64,000 nucleotides of DNA. Origin: Aristolochia californica. Its lineage: Eukaryota > Streptophyta > Magnoliopsida > Piperales > Aristolochiaceae. Below the pieces are notes generated by a model, which saw only the letters and a list, made by a program, of their open reading frames with translations, was not told where the DNA came from and ran no database searches. The stretch covers positions 26,380,922 to 26,444,921 of the forward strand of contig JARWKL010000013.1 in assembly GCA_029961685.1 (NCBI GenBank), read 5' to 3'. How positions within the stretch are numbered: position 1 is the stretch's first letter; each line of letters begins with the position of its first letter. This document shows, piece after piece, positions 10,230 to 20,640 of the stretch. Position numbers and translations under genes: made by a program.

Positions 10230-13140
10230 CAGACAAGTTTGTTACTATAGCAAATGAGTCTCAAACCAAAGTTATTGGGAAGGGATCCTCCTCTGCTACA
10301 CCCACACTTTCGATCATTGATGTCTTATTTGTTCCCTAGTTCTCATTAAATTTGTTTTCTGTTAGTTAGTTAACAAAAAAGTTTAATTGTTCTATCACCT
10401 TTTCACCTTTTTCTTGTGTCTTCCAGGGTCTAACAACGAATCATGTGATTGGTGGAGGCCATGAACAGGGAGGCCTCTGTTACCTGGACATGCTTCCGGT
10501 GACTATAGTTTTCACTTCTCAAACAACGTCAAAATCAAGGTACAACAGATTTCAACATCCGTTAACATAATCACTTTAGCACTTGTTTCCTTTTTTGAAA
10601 TCTTTGTCTGGTCTGAATTGTGAAGTATATCAGTTGAGCAAACACCAGAGGACTTCATATTCTGCTCGAGTTGAACTTGAAGGTGTTGTTTCCTTTTCCT
10701 TGATTCATTCAGATGTATGGGGACCTTTGATTTTTTCAAATATCTCTCAAGTTAATTATTTCATTACATTTGTTGAAGATTTTTTTTGAGTTTCATGGCT
10801 GTTTTTAATCAAAGATAGGTATGAAATCCTTTATATTTTAAAGTCATTTCATGCCATGGTCTCTACTCAATTTTGTAAAACAATAAAAGTACTTCATTTT
10901 GATAATGCCAAAGAATACCTATCAGTAGAGTTTCAATCATTTTTAAGGATAATAGCATAATCCATTAGGCATCACATGCTGACATCCTCAACAAAATGGT
11001 GTAGGCGAAAAAAAATGTACATCTCTTTGAGGTAGCCTGTTGCCTACTCTACTCCATGAATGTACCCTATTTTTACTGGCCTCATGTGATTCTTACTACT
11101 TGTTTCCTTATTAATAGGCTACCATTGGTACTTGGTCATAAGTCCCTATATTCCTTGTTATTTTCAAATAGGACCATTTCTCCCTTCTTTTGTATTTTTG
11201 TTCACGTGACATCCCCACAAAAATGTAAACTAGACTTTAAGGCTATTAAATATATTTTTTGGGCTACTCCCATACCCAAAAAAGATATGTTTGCTATAAC
11301 CCTTTCTCTTTGAAAGTTAATTGTTTCCATGGATTTCACATTTTTAGAAGATACATCCTTTTATTCTTCATAGGATGCTACTCCAGGTCTTTCATCTATT
11401 CTGGCGGCTTCGATGCCTGTTGTGCCCCTTGATGTGAATCTCTCTATTCAACCCCCTGAAGCATTGACCTATACCACACCTGTGGAGTTTAAGGATCCTT
11501 CCAAGGAAAGTCCATCTTCCCCTCTTGTATTTAGTCTACCATTTGATACTAGGCCCATAACTCTTCAAAAAGAACCTAGGACTTGTACAGGGCCCTCTAC
11601 TTCTAATCCTATATCCAATTTTGTTTCTCAATATCGTTTGTCTCCTTGCAGTCACTTTCTTGTATCTATCTCTTCTATCTCTATCCCATAGTCGTACGAT
11701 GAGGTTTTGAGGCATCCAGGATGGAAGGTTTCAATGGATGAGGAAATGAATGCATTTTATGAGAATTAAACTTGGGCCTTGGTTCCACTTCATCTTGGCA
11801 AGAAACCTATAGGCTATAAATGAGTTTTTACTATTAAGCACAATCCAGATGGTTTTGTAGCTCAACTCAAGGCCCATCTAGTTGTAAAGACGTGTACTTA
11901 GTGCTATGGACTAGATTATAAGGAAACTTTCTCCCAGGTGGCCAAGTTAAATTCGATAAGAATCTTATTATAACTCATTGCCGATTCCTCTTGGTCGGTA
12001 TATCAATTGGATTGAAAAATGTATTTTTGAATTGTGACATTATGGAGGAAATCTATATGCATTAACCACCTGGCTTTGTGGTTGAGGGGGAGTTGGTATG
12101 CAAATTGAAGAAATCTTTATATGGCTTAAAACATTCTCCTCGGGTTTGGTTTGACAAATTTAGCCAAACAATGTTGTGGTTTTGATTCAATCGGTGCTCT
12201 GTCGCTATCTTTATCAAGAGTACCTTAAAGGGAAATGTAATACTGTTGGTTTATGTAGATGATATTATCTTAACTGGCAATGATGCAGACAATATAAAAT
12301 AAGTCAAAGAGAAGATAAGCAAAAAATTCAAAATGAAAGACCTTGGACTTTTGAAATAGTTCTTGGGTATTGAGGTCTTCTAGTCAAAGCATGGGATCAC
12401 CTTATCTCAATGAAAGTATTTTTTTGATCTAATTGAAGACACATAGATGATGGGATGTCGACTAGCAGATACTCCTATTGATTCTAACACAAAGCTATAT
12501 GCCTGCTTTGATGAAGATGTTGAAATAGGTAAATATCAAAGACTAGTGGAAAAACTTATTTACCTCACAGTGACCAGACCAAATATATCATATGAAGTAA
12601 GTGTGGTTAGTCAATATATGCACAAACCACAACTTATCCATTGGCTAGCTCTGAAGAGGATCCTGGAGCATTTGAAAGGAGCTCCGGGGAATAGATTTCT
12701 CTATAAAAATCTTGGTCACTTCAACATTGAAGGTTTTACGAATGCAGTTTGAGTTGGATCACCTGATGACAGAAAGTTCACTTTTGGGTATTACAAGGAG
12801 AAGTAAAAAGCAGAATGTTGTTACGAGATCCAGTGTTAGAGGAAAATATAGAGCTATGGCCCATGAAGTCAGTGAGCTTCAATGGTTCAAATTCCTTCTT
12901 ACTGAATTAGGCTTCTACAAAGAAGCCCCTATGAAATTATACTATGACAACCAAGCAATAAATCATATTGCTTCAAATCCGGTCTTCCACGAGAGAAAAA
13001 AATATATTGAAGTAGATTGCTACTTTAAACGGAATTTTAAGTTGATATTTTATCTCTTAGACATGTTGCATTTCAAGGACATGTGGCAAACATACTTACA
13101 AAACCAGTCACATATAAGATCTAGACCACTATATGCAACA
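10230..13140 (+). pseudogene. Copia pol of element A (protease end, integrase, RT, RNase H)
   Basis: In order the plus strand shows the protease C-terminal part (KVIGKGSSSATPTLSIIDV, about 10270), the GAG-pre-integrase block (GGGHEQGGLCYLD, 10455), the integrase core (SLIHSDVWGPLIFSNISQ, 10690) and its downstream part (FYWPHVILTTCFLINRLP, 11070). A proline/serine-rich linker follows (11413-11691), then RT with intact YVDD at 12252-12263 and KKFKMKDLGLLK after it, and RNase H (YDNQAINHIASNPVFHERKK, 12940-13000). Stops and frameshifts occur in every domain. The region ends before the polypurine tract and 3' LTR at 13185. It is inactive but is the most complete pol in the window. Confidence 0.9.
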
Positions 13141-13184
13141 AGGTAAGTTCCTATGATGTTTCTCTCCCCCTGCTTGAGGGGGAG

Positions 13185-13528
13185 TGCAAGAAGATAAGTT
13201 TGAAGTATAGTGGCATGATGTAAATTATCTTTGATTTTTGTCCATTTTGCCTCCTTTCTTAGGGTAAGGGATATTGACGTAATTATTGAGTTTCTCATTA
13301 TTATAAATAAATTGAGGGGGATTAGGCACATCACTGAACCTAATCCTTCTTCCCTTCTCTCTCACTCTCTGAGGTGAACATCCTCTCTTCTCTTTCTCCT
13401 TCTTCTCTTCTTCTTCTTCTTCTTCTTCTCCTTCTTCCACTCGTTCTCTCTCTTTCTCTCGCTCGTTGCCTTCTTCTCTATTAACCTGGTTCCTTTACTA
13501 TACTCTTCATCGGATCCTAAATCTAACA
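13185..13528 (+). mobile_element. 3' LTR of element A
   Basis: 344 bp from TGCAAGAAGATAAG to ATCTAACA, immediately after the polypurine tract TTGAGGGGGAG. It contains a TATAAATAAATTGAGG TATA-like block (about 13302) and a long TTC/CTT-rich run (13380-13440) in the probable R/U5 part. The first three bases after TG differ from the 5' LTR (TGCAAG versus TGTTGG). The target duplication ATAGG follows at once. Confidence 0.85.
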
Positions 13529-14005
13529 ATAGGTGTTGGAGGATGCATGGAAAAGTAGGCAATATGAATTAGTAAGCACTATTTTAGAGAACAAGGGAGT
13601 TGGGATTCCACAACAAACATGTTCCAAAGTCCAGATAGATGTAGATTATGAAGTATTTGAGAAACTTAAGAATATGTTGATTTCACCTTCTAGCCCTTCT
13701 ATGGGCACTATTTCTACTAATCTTATGTCATTTTTCCTTTAATGTTCTAGTAGTTCACCTTGGAATATTGACTTAGGTGCCTCTAAATGGCTTACTTGGA
13801 AATATGGTAATTTATCTTTCTTATCTCTATGTCCCAACGATCATTTTGTATCCATTCCTAATTGTTGTCAAACCAAAGTTCAAGGAATAGGCTTTGCATC
13901 ACCTTCTTCATCTTTACCTATGACTAATGTTTAATTTGTTCCAAAATTTTCCTTGAGTCTTATGCCTATTAGTCAAATTAACAAAAGACTTAATTGTTTT
14001 ATCTT
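13529..14005 (+). pseudogene. Copia gag end and protease, 3' part of element X
   Basis: The sequence resumes the gag zinc knuckle just after the target duplication (AGGTGTTGGAGGATGCATGG, the CW-x-x-HG part). It continues through a spacer (VDYEVFEKLKNMLISP) to the aspartic protease. The active-site region reads SSPWNIDLGASKW (about 13755-13795), where copia proteases have D-S/T-G, so the middle residue is changed to leucine. The protease end, SLMPISQINKRLNCF, is at about 13955-14000. Integrase and later domains are lost where a family-B LTR begins at 14006. Confidence 0.82.
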
Positions 14006-14178
14006 TGTTTGAAGATGGGCCTAAGCCCACATGACCAAAGAAGGCCCACACGTCCAAGTGTGTTAGAAGATGGGCTCAAGCCCACATGACCATAGAAGGC
14101 CCACACGTCCAAGTGTGTTAGAAGATGGGCTCAAGCCCACACAACCAAGGAACCCATACATTCAAGAGAGGTAGAAGA
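14006..14178 (+). mobile_element. Truncated family-B LTR with three internal tandem units
   Basis: Starts TGTTTGAAGATGGG and holds three successive units of about 53-58 bp, each GAAGATGGGC-TCAAGCCCACA-GACCA-AAGGCCCACACGTCCAAGTGTGTTA-like. Other family-B LTRs have the same units in different number. The sequence stops being LTR-like at about 14178, so U5 is missing. Confidence 0.7.
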
Positions 14179-14371
14179 TTGGTTTGTGAAGAGTATTTCT
14201 GCTGAGAAATCCCGAGATTCGTTTGCCTCGATGGGAATTGAATTACATTGCCTTTGCATGAGCCCCTTAAAACAAAGAACTGGATTACCAGAGTGAGTCC
14301 CATCATGCATTCAACTACGTTGTTTCTTTCCATTTTGGTTAGAGCTTGACAAAGATCTGACTGGAAGGATC

Positions 14372-14602
14372 TAAAGGACTTGAAGGTGGATAGTCCAACA
14401 TCATCGTAGTCAATGAGCACTTCGTTGTTCGAGTTCCCGAAGGTCTACCTCTGGACACTGCTACACCGATCCTCTGCTCTGGAATAACCGTCTACAAGCG
14501 ACTCAAATACTTTGGCTTCTATGAGCTTAGCCTTCATGTTGGGGTTGGTGGTCTCGGTGGACTTGGCTACGTTGCCATCAAATTCGGCAACACTTTGATG
14601 GC
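14372..14602 (+). pseudogene. Cinnamyl-alcohol-dehydrogenase-like gene fragment
   Basis: The plus-strand frame from about 14385 reads NIIVVNEHFVVRVPEGLPLD, then TPILCSGITVYKRLKYFG and HVGVGGLGGLGYVAIKFGN, ending at a stop at 14600. This matches the central part of plant CAD/zinc alcohol dehydrogenases: the V-V-(D/E)-EHFVVR-(I/V)-P block, the LLCAGITVY(S/R)PLKYFG block and the NADP(H)-binding G-x-G-G-L-G-H-V-A-(V/I)-K-F motif. In the usual tyrosine-containing TYGGYS block just upstream there is a stop (TAG) after GGTGGA, and a likely 1-bp frameshift before it. Only about 70 codons remain; zinc-ligand and C-terminal regions are absent. It contains no intron. The fragment lies between family-B LTR pieces in opposite orientation, so capture by a retroelement is possible, but not shown. 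Confidence 0.85.
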
Positions 14603-14942
14603 TTGAAAGGCCTCTCGAACTACCAATCTTCCCTCTGATGAACACAGTGATGGAGCGTCTCCTTAAGTTTGATGTGCGATGCTGATTCGTGATTGATATC
14701 GCCAACACCTTGATGGCTTGAAAGCTAGCAATTCAGTTGATTCTATTAATTGTTGAAGATTGCAATTCATATTCGCTACTCAGTTGTTGATAGAATTTTT
14801 TCACCTACTGATTCTAATATCAAAACTGGGAATTGGAAGAAGTTAAGAAAATCAAAATATGGTTAGGCCAACTTTGAATGAATAGTTGAGACAACAAAAT
14901 AGGAATTCAAAAAAACCACAGCTACAAGTCGTGAAAATCAAT
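14603..14942. other. Non-coding sequence after the CAD fragment
   Basis: No gene seen. A 24-bp imperfect direct repeat (CAACAC-TTGATGGCTTGAAAG) occurs at 14588-14609 and 14702-14723. It spans the end of the CAD-like frame, so it may mark a small duplication or a breakpoint. Confidence 0.3.
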
Positions 14943-15205
14943 GCTCTAATACAAAGTAGATTTTTATGACTCCATGGATTAGCTCATGGAAAAAAAAAAG
15001 AGACGACATATTGGGGAGAAAACATGAAGAAGAAAAGGTTATGGACTTGTCTCCTAACCCTACCTCTTAAGCTCTATTTATAGATGAGTAAAACTATAAT
15101 ATTATAATTATGCCTCTAAAACTTAAACTAATTACATCAATGTCATATTTGTGAGATGACTCTTTATTTACCATCATGCCATCACTTGTGGGCCTTCTTT
15201 GGTTG
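14943..15205 (-). mobile_element. Family-B LTR (minus strand) with degenerate PBS
   Basis: On the minus strand the family-B U3/R blocks appear in order (ATGGCATGATGGTAAATAAA, GATGTAATTAG, TATAAATAGAGCTTAAG, CCATGAGCTAATCCATGGAG) and end near 14955. They are followed by TTGTATTAGAGC (plus 14943-14954), a mutated TGGTATCAGAGC primer site. The LTR 5' part beyond 15205 is missing. Confidence 0.75.
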
Positions 15206-15889
15206 TGCAGATTATCCCGCTGGCGTTTGATACTTCATTCCAAAAGTAGCAACGCCGAATAGAACATGCCAACTATAGAAATAATCTAATTGATTTCGTT
15301 TGGAAAGTTTCTCTGTGATCTCTAGTCGTTGCTTTGCTGGAATTTCCCTTCCCCACAGCTTCTCCAAGATGTCTAGCCGTAATTACCGTCCGAAGTTGTT
15401 GTCGGGATTGTTGTCCCGCTATGTTCATAAGCAAACCCCGTCGGGAAGATAATGTTCTATTCTATATAATCTACTAAACAACCATATGGAGAAAAAATGT
15501 TTAATTTATTGAGTCAACCCATCAAACCAGGTTGATCCGTCTCGAGCCGCACCAGACTTTTTCGAGTCAACTCGATACAGGTCAACTTGGTCCTAGTCAA
15601 CCTGACTCAGTCCACTTGTTCTTTGACTTTGTATATGGGTCCAGGTCTTGAGTTATCTGCTAATTCCTCCCGTGATTCGGCTATATTGGTCTGATACTTG
15701 ACTTGACTTGGTCCCTTGTCTCCGGCTGGATTATTATCTTGGATTTTTTGGCGGCTTATTACTCAGATCCCTATTCAAGGTTGGACTCTCTAAGGATTAT
15801 TTCATGTGTCCTTTTTAAGGACTTTCTTTATTTGGTATGTGTTATTTTGGCCCAGGCCCATATCCGCTAATACTATTGTATCTCTCTAA
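15206..15889. other. Unassigned sequence
   Basis: No supported gene. A short plus-strand frame at 15369-15452 (27 codons, starting MSSRNYRPKLLSGLLSRY) is basic and hydroxylated like a mitochondrial presequence and follows a CCCCACAG splice-acceptor-like string, but nothing continues it. From 15520 to 15610 the motif GAGTCAAC(C/T)-GTCAAC recurs several times. Confidence 0.3.
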
Positions 15890-16433
15890 CTGAGACATCA
15901 TTATTGAAGGACTTCTCGGTTGTTGAATGTTGTGAGCATTGGTTATTCTCATGAAGAAGAAAGCACATGGTGGCCCCAAGATATTGTCTTTTAGTGATTC
16001 CCCATTACCCTCTTATTATTACTTCTGAACAATGCTTATAGACCCGCTACCTACTGAGGATAGGAGTGCCCCCAACATCCAGCATGAGTCAAGTCTAATA
16101 TTCACCTAAGATGTGTTTTTTTGAGCTACCTTGAGAAAGTGGGTAGACTATGTGCCCCATAATTGGGCTACTTTTTTGTTGTTGAAATTGAGTAGAGAGT
16201 ATTTCTCACTATGACCATTTGACTGGACCATGGAGCTTTGACATACTACTAGGAGTGATTTTTTCTCACCATTATTATGCCAGCTAGGTATCTTGACAAG
16301 AACAAAGAGACCACAAGCTTGAGGGGGAGTATTGGAAGATATGGTAGTGCCATTTTATACGGGAATATCCTATACACCATTTGTAGCAAGCTTGGCGTTT
16401 ATGATGTTCGCTCACTCCCAACTTGAGAGGCAG
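15890..16433 (+). mobile_element. 3' untranslated region of a family-B element
   Basis: Shares blocks with the corresponding part of other B/C elements at 39250 and (minus) 44553-45030: ATAGACCC-C-ACCTAC, CCCAACATCCAGCAT-AGT and the GCTTGAGGGGGAG tract. It contains an early polypurine-tract/LTR-start-like junction (GGGGGAGTATTGGAAGAT, 16324-16341) and then a second tract, ACTTGAGAGGCAG (16421-16433), at the real LTR. The pol genes of this copy are not present upstream. Confidence 0.65.
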
Positions 16434-16810
16434 TGTTGGAAGGTGGGCCCAAGACCAAGGAATGCCCACACGTCCAAGTGTATTATAAGATGGGCTCAAA
16501 CCCACACAACGAAGGAAGGACCACACATCCAAGAGAGGTGGAAGATGGGCTCAAGCCCACAGACCAAGGAGAAGGCCCAAAAGTGGTGGCATGATGGTAA
16601 ATAAAGAGTCATCTCATAAAGATGACATTGATGTAATTAGTTTTAAGTTTCAGGAGCATAATTGTAATATTGTACTTTTGCTCATCTATAAATAGAGCTT
16701 CAGGGGGAGGGTTAGGACACAAGTCTATAACCTCTTTCTTCCTCCTGTTTTTTCCCCAATTTGTCTTCTCTTTTTTTCTCCATGAGCTAAACCATGGAGA
16801 CCTAAAAATC
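16434..16810 (+). mobile_element. Family-B 3' LTR
   Basis: Starts TGTTGGAAGGTGGG after a polypurine tract and carries the family-B order: CCAAG units, GGTGGCATGATGGTAAATAAAGAG, GATGACATTGATGTAATTAG, TATAAATAGAGCTTCAG (TATA-like), and CCATGAGCTAAACCATGGAG near the end. The border at about 16810 (AAAATCA) was set by comparison with the minus copy at 14955. No target duplication can be tested because the 5' LTR is missing. Confidence 0.75.
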
Positions 16811-16859
16811 AAAAATCTTTTTATCCATCCTATTTAGTTTTAGGATAGCTAGACTTAGC

Positions 16860-18099
16860 GGGTGGCTAGCGGCGGCCATGAAAGGGGAAAGCTTTCTTTT
16901 TTGGATGTTGCTACAATTTCAACAATGGCTGCTTCATTACAAGAGGTACTACAATGGCACAATTAATTGGCCGCCCCTCTTTACTAGTTTTATGCTCTTT
17001 AGTTCCGTCTTGAAAGTTTGTTTATAGTTTACAACGTGAATTTATTGATTTAAGAAAATATCATTGGAGTTCTTTTCACTCTAGACTTGAAAATGTTAGT
17101 TATGGTCCTTTTTTAGTAGTCCATTTAGATATATGGGGACCATACATGTTTCTAGTATTACTCAGTCCAAGTACTTTGTCATATTTTTAGATGATTGTAC
17201 TCGAGTAACTTGGGGTCCTATATGAGAATGCCTTCCGAATGCCTTCCTCAATGCTGATTTACACGAAGTTTATATGTTGCAACGCCTAGTTTAATGGTTG
17301 AGAGGAAAAGGTACACAAATTTTAAAAATCTATTTATGGGCCGAAACAGTCACCACATGCTTGGTTTGAAAAATCCAATTTATGTCTAAAAGGTGTGAGG
17401 TTTAATCGAGGCATGATTCTTATGATTGTTTATGTAGATGATATCATTACCATAAACACTGATATTAATGGCATACAACATGTAAAAGAGGATAAAGCAT
17501 TCCAAAGGAAAGACCTTTGATTGTTCAAGTATTTTCTTGGGTTAGAATTGCTACAATCCAAACATGACATTATTTTGTCTAGAAGGAAATATGTATTATA
17601 ATTTTTCTGGAGAAATTGGTATGCTTGGGTGTAGGCCAGTTGACACATTTATGGATCCAAATATTAACTTATTGTTAAAAAATAGGTCATGAGGTAGACG
17701 TTTGTAGATTTCAATGATTTACTGGAAAACTTATCTTCCTTACTATTAGAAGGCATGTCATCTCATTTGCGAGTAGTGTTATTAGTAAATTCATGCAACA
17801 ACCTCAACGGGTTCACTGCCTAGCATTGGAAACAAATTTTCGTTATTTGAAAAAAAATTCAAGACAAAGACTGCTCTATAAGTGTCATAGTCATATTAAC
17901 ATTGAAGGTTTTGCAAATGATGTTCGAAAATCCACCTCTGACTACAACATAATCTTAGGTGGGACCTTGGTAATATGAAGAAGTAAACAAAAAGAGTAGT
18001 GTAAGATCAAGTGTTCAAGCTGAATACCGGGCCATGGCTCATGCATTAAATGAAATGTTGTGGCTTAAATCCTTGTTGATTGAGCTTAGTTTTTTAATG
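16860..18099 (+). pseudogene. Copia integrase-RT-RNase H fragment with internal deletion
   Basis: Begins with a GAG-pre-integrase remnant (GGHERGKLSFLD, then LQWHN at about 16940). It continues to the integrase core (VHLDIWGPYMF, 17120; then FLDDCTRVTWG at 17187), and jumps within a few codons to the RT block (NAFLNADLHEVYMLQ, 17238). The expected integrase end and RT start, several hundred bp in other copies, are therefore deleted. RT has intact YVDD (17431-17442). The RNase H block EYRAMAHALNEMLWLKSLL is at about 18022. Many stops. It is cut at 18100 by a minus-strand LTR. Confidence 0.85.
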
Positions 18100-18430
18100 T
18101 GTTGAAGTTATGAAAAAAGAGAAATACTTCATTGACTTATTATAATTTGAGTACAATGAACCACTAATTATAATAGAGGAAATAAGTAAAATCCAACTAC
18201 AATTAAACTACCCTTGTCCCAGTTACACCTAAAGTTAAACACTAAAAGATAAGTCCTAGAACAATTGAACATAAATAGAAGACTAACATAATGGAACACC
18301 TTTAACTGAGACTCTTCATTGAGACTTACTCCTGGGAGAGTCCTATAAGACTCCACCATAATAATTCTGGCTTTATGAGACTTCTTGATGTGAGAGTCAT
18401 GTAAGATTCTTTCATACCTGCTCTTCAACA
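18100..18430 (-). mobile_element. Family-C LTR (minus strand, 3' LTR)
   Basis: Minus strand starts TGTTGAAGAGCAGG and ends CATAACTTCAACA. Family-C blocks are present: TTACATGACTCTCA, GAAGTCTCA, TGGTGGAGTCTTA, GACTTATCTTTTAGTG, GTGTAACTGGGACAAGGGTAG, and AATAAGTCAATGAAGTATTT. It interrupts the RNase H region of the preceding copia fragment. The rest of this element would lie to the right (18431 on). Confidence 0.75.
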
Positions 18431-18889
18431 CTTTCCCATAACTTGGACTTTATAACTTCAGCTTGCAAGAAAAAAATTCTTGGTCTTCAATTTTATTTTA
18501 CTGAATAAAATCTTCATAGATGAAAAAACTTCATCTTTTGTTCTCCCCTTTACTTAAATATTTTTTATCATATAAAAATTCCCACAACATGTGGAACAAA
18601 ATAACTCTTTTTTGTACTTCTTCTTCTACTTCTCCCCTCAAGCTGAGGACAAAAAGGACATAGATGTTAGAAATTAAACGCCCTAATTCCAAACTAACGA
18701 GACCAATAATAATAAATGGGGAAGAAAGAAAAAACAAACACGAGAACAAATAAGATTTATACAGGTTTGCCTGAAGGTGAAACTACATCTTGTCTTCCGC
18801 TGCTGCAGTAATCCACTATTGATTATAAGTTGGTTGATAAACAACATGGAAGAATAAGTAACAAATAACTTTGTTCACTTGGAAACCGT
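18431..18889 (-). mobile_element. 3' untranslated region of the minus-strand family-C element, then unassigned sequence
   Basis: On the minus strand the CTCAGCTTGAGGGGAGAAGTAGAAGAAG tract and TATTTTGTTCCACATGTTGTGG block (about 18570-18650) match those at 24295, 39565 and (minus) 44620-44750. Beyond about 18665 no pol of this element follows, so it is truncated. Confidence 0.6.
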
Positions 18890-20640
18890 CAAAGATATTT
18901 GACTGACATGTTTTAAACTATATTCTACTCCTGACTATCTTAAAAAGATTTATGATATTTTTTAGGAGATGTGTATGACAAAGCATGAGGATTACTTTCA
19001 TGTATACTTTACTAGATTTAGAGGACTTCTACAAGAGTGACAAGTTACCCAACCATATTCAACTGATATAGCAACTCAAAAGAAATAGAAGAAGATTTTG
19101 TCTCTTCCATATGCCTTTCAAATTTAAAGCCTTATTTGGATGTTGCAAAATCTTAGCTACTCAGCTCTTCTGCTAGACCTTCTTTTGATAATGTTTGTAC
19201 TGCCATGCTTAGAATTCTACTCAAAGGATCCACCTCTCAGCCAAAATAAGTAGAAAGTTCAGTCATGTTCTCCCAAAGAAGGGAACGTAGTAGGTATGGA
19301 AGAGGACGAAGAAGAGGTGGTGGATCATTTGGTAAAGGTAGAAGAGGCGGTGACTCCAATTCTAATTTCACAAATTTTGGTCAGAATAGAAAGTGAACTT
19401 TTTATGGTTTAAATTACCACCTGGTAGACAAGTGATGGAACTTACATGGTAAACTAGGTTTTTAAAGGCTAATCAAGCCTCCACCTCTACCACATTAACC
19501 AAAAATGAACTATCCTTAGATCCGTTTAAAGGGAAGATGGTCCTTATAGAGGAGGACACTATGTAAGGACCATGATTTGTTACAAAAACTTAAGAACCTA
19601 ATGGCTACTTCTCAAAGTGATCCTACAACGACTATTGCTACTATTTGTACGTTCTCTATTGTTTCATGTTCCAGTTATTTACCTTGGATTATTGATTCAA
19701 AGCCTTTGAACACCTTATTGGTAAAATTGGAAACTTATCCACTTTGATTTCTTGTTTTTATTACCGATTTGTATCTATTGCAGATGGGTCCCAAATAAAG
19801 GTCCAGGGAACCCTTTCACTCTATATTACCCAATTAAACAAGAAGTTTAACTATTTTGTCACCTTTTTTTCTTTTCATCGAGTATTTCATAATATCAACA
19901 AGTGATTGGTGGCAGCCATGAGAGAGCAGGCCCTTATTTTCTGGATCCTTCAATTTTGATAGCTTCAAAAAACAAGTGATAAAGACGCATTACAGTGGCA
20001 CAACCAATTGGGTCATCCATCGTTGTCAAGTTTGAAAAAAATAATTCCATCTTTTAAATTAATTTATGAATTACCTTATGAGTTTTGTAAGTTTGGGAAG
20101 CATCACAAATCAGTTTTTCAACCCAGGCAAAACAAAGTTTCATCTTGTTCTTTCTCTTTAGTTCATTTGGATGTGTGGGGACTGATTAATGTCCCAAATA
20201 TTTCTCAATCAAAGTGTTTTGTGATATTTGTAGATAATTATAATACAATTACTTGGTTATATTTAATGAAAGATAGACCAAAAGTGTTAGCTGTATTTGA
20301 TTTTGTTTGTTCTATACTCGAAACACAGTTTCAAAGAAAATTCAGATCTTCGGGTCTAATAATGCTAAAGAAAAATTTTCTTCTCAATTTAAATCTTTAT
20401 ATCAACAAAGGGGCATTATTTATCAATCATCTCATTCTTACACATGCCAACATATTGATATTTTAGAAAGAAAAAATAGACATCTAATTGAAGTTGCTTG
20501 AACACATAAACCCAAGTCCCCCAATTTTACTGGTCATATGCTGTCCTTACTACTTATTTCCTTATTAATCACATGCCTAAAAAGATTTTGCCTAAAAAGA
20601 GCACTAACAAGCCCTATCTATTGGAAAAAATAGGTTTGTA
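18890..20640 (+). pseudogene. Copia gag-protease-integrase fragment
   Basis: Gag blocks include MTKHEDYFHVYFTRF (18975) and an arginine/glycine-rich RRERSRYGRGRRRGGGSFGKGRRG-type stretch (19276-19350). A zinc knuckle follows in which cysteine codons are lost (TFYGLNYHLVDK, 19400). The protease active-site region reads YLPWIIDSK (19675-19700), so the glycine of D-S-G is replaced. The best open part is 20008-20466: MGHPSLSSLKKIIPSFK, a CKFGKH knuckle, then SLVHLDVWG and CFVIFVDNYNTITWLYL of the integrase core. RT and RNase H are absent; the fragment fades at about 20640. Confidence 0.85.

Larger units (their letters stand above)
6044..13528 (+). mobile_element. Copia element A inserted in gag of element X
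   Basis: A 5' LTR start (TGTTGGAAGATAAG, 6044) and a 3' LTR end (ATCTAACA, 13528) are bordered by identical 5-bp direct repeats, ATAGG at 6039-6043 and 13529-13533. Related LTR sequence (AGTATAGTGGCATGATG) occurs at both ends. Pol (10230-13140) lies in the same orientation and ends at a polypurine tract (TTGAGGGGGAG, 13174-13184) next to the 3' LTR. Gag is not recognisable. The space between is occupied by a family-B LTR (7100-7393), AT-rich tandem repeats and unassigned sequence, so the element has itself received later insertions. Confidence 0.85.

Noticed and set aside
13381..13562. Lys/Glu-rich minus-strand frames
   Set aside because: They are translations of the TTC/CTT-rich low-complexity part of the element-A LTR.
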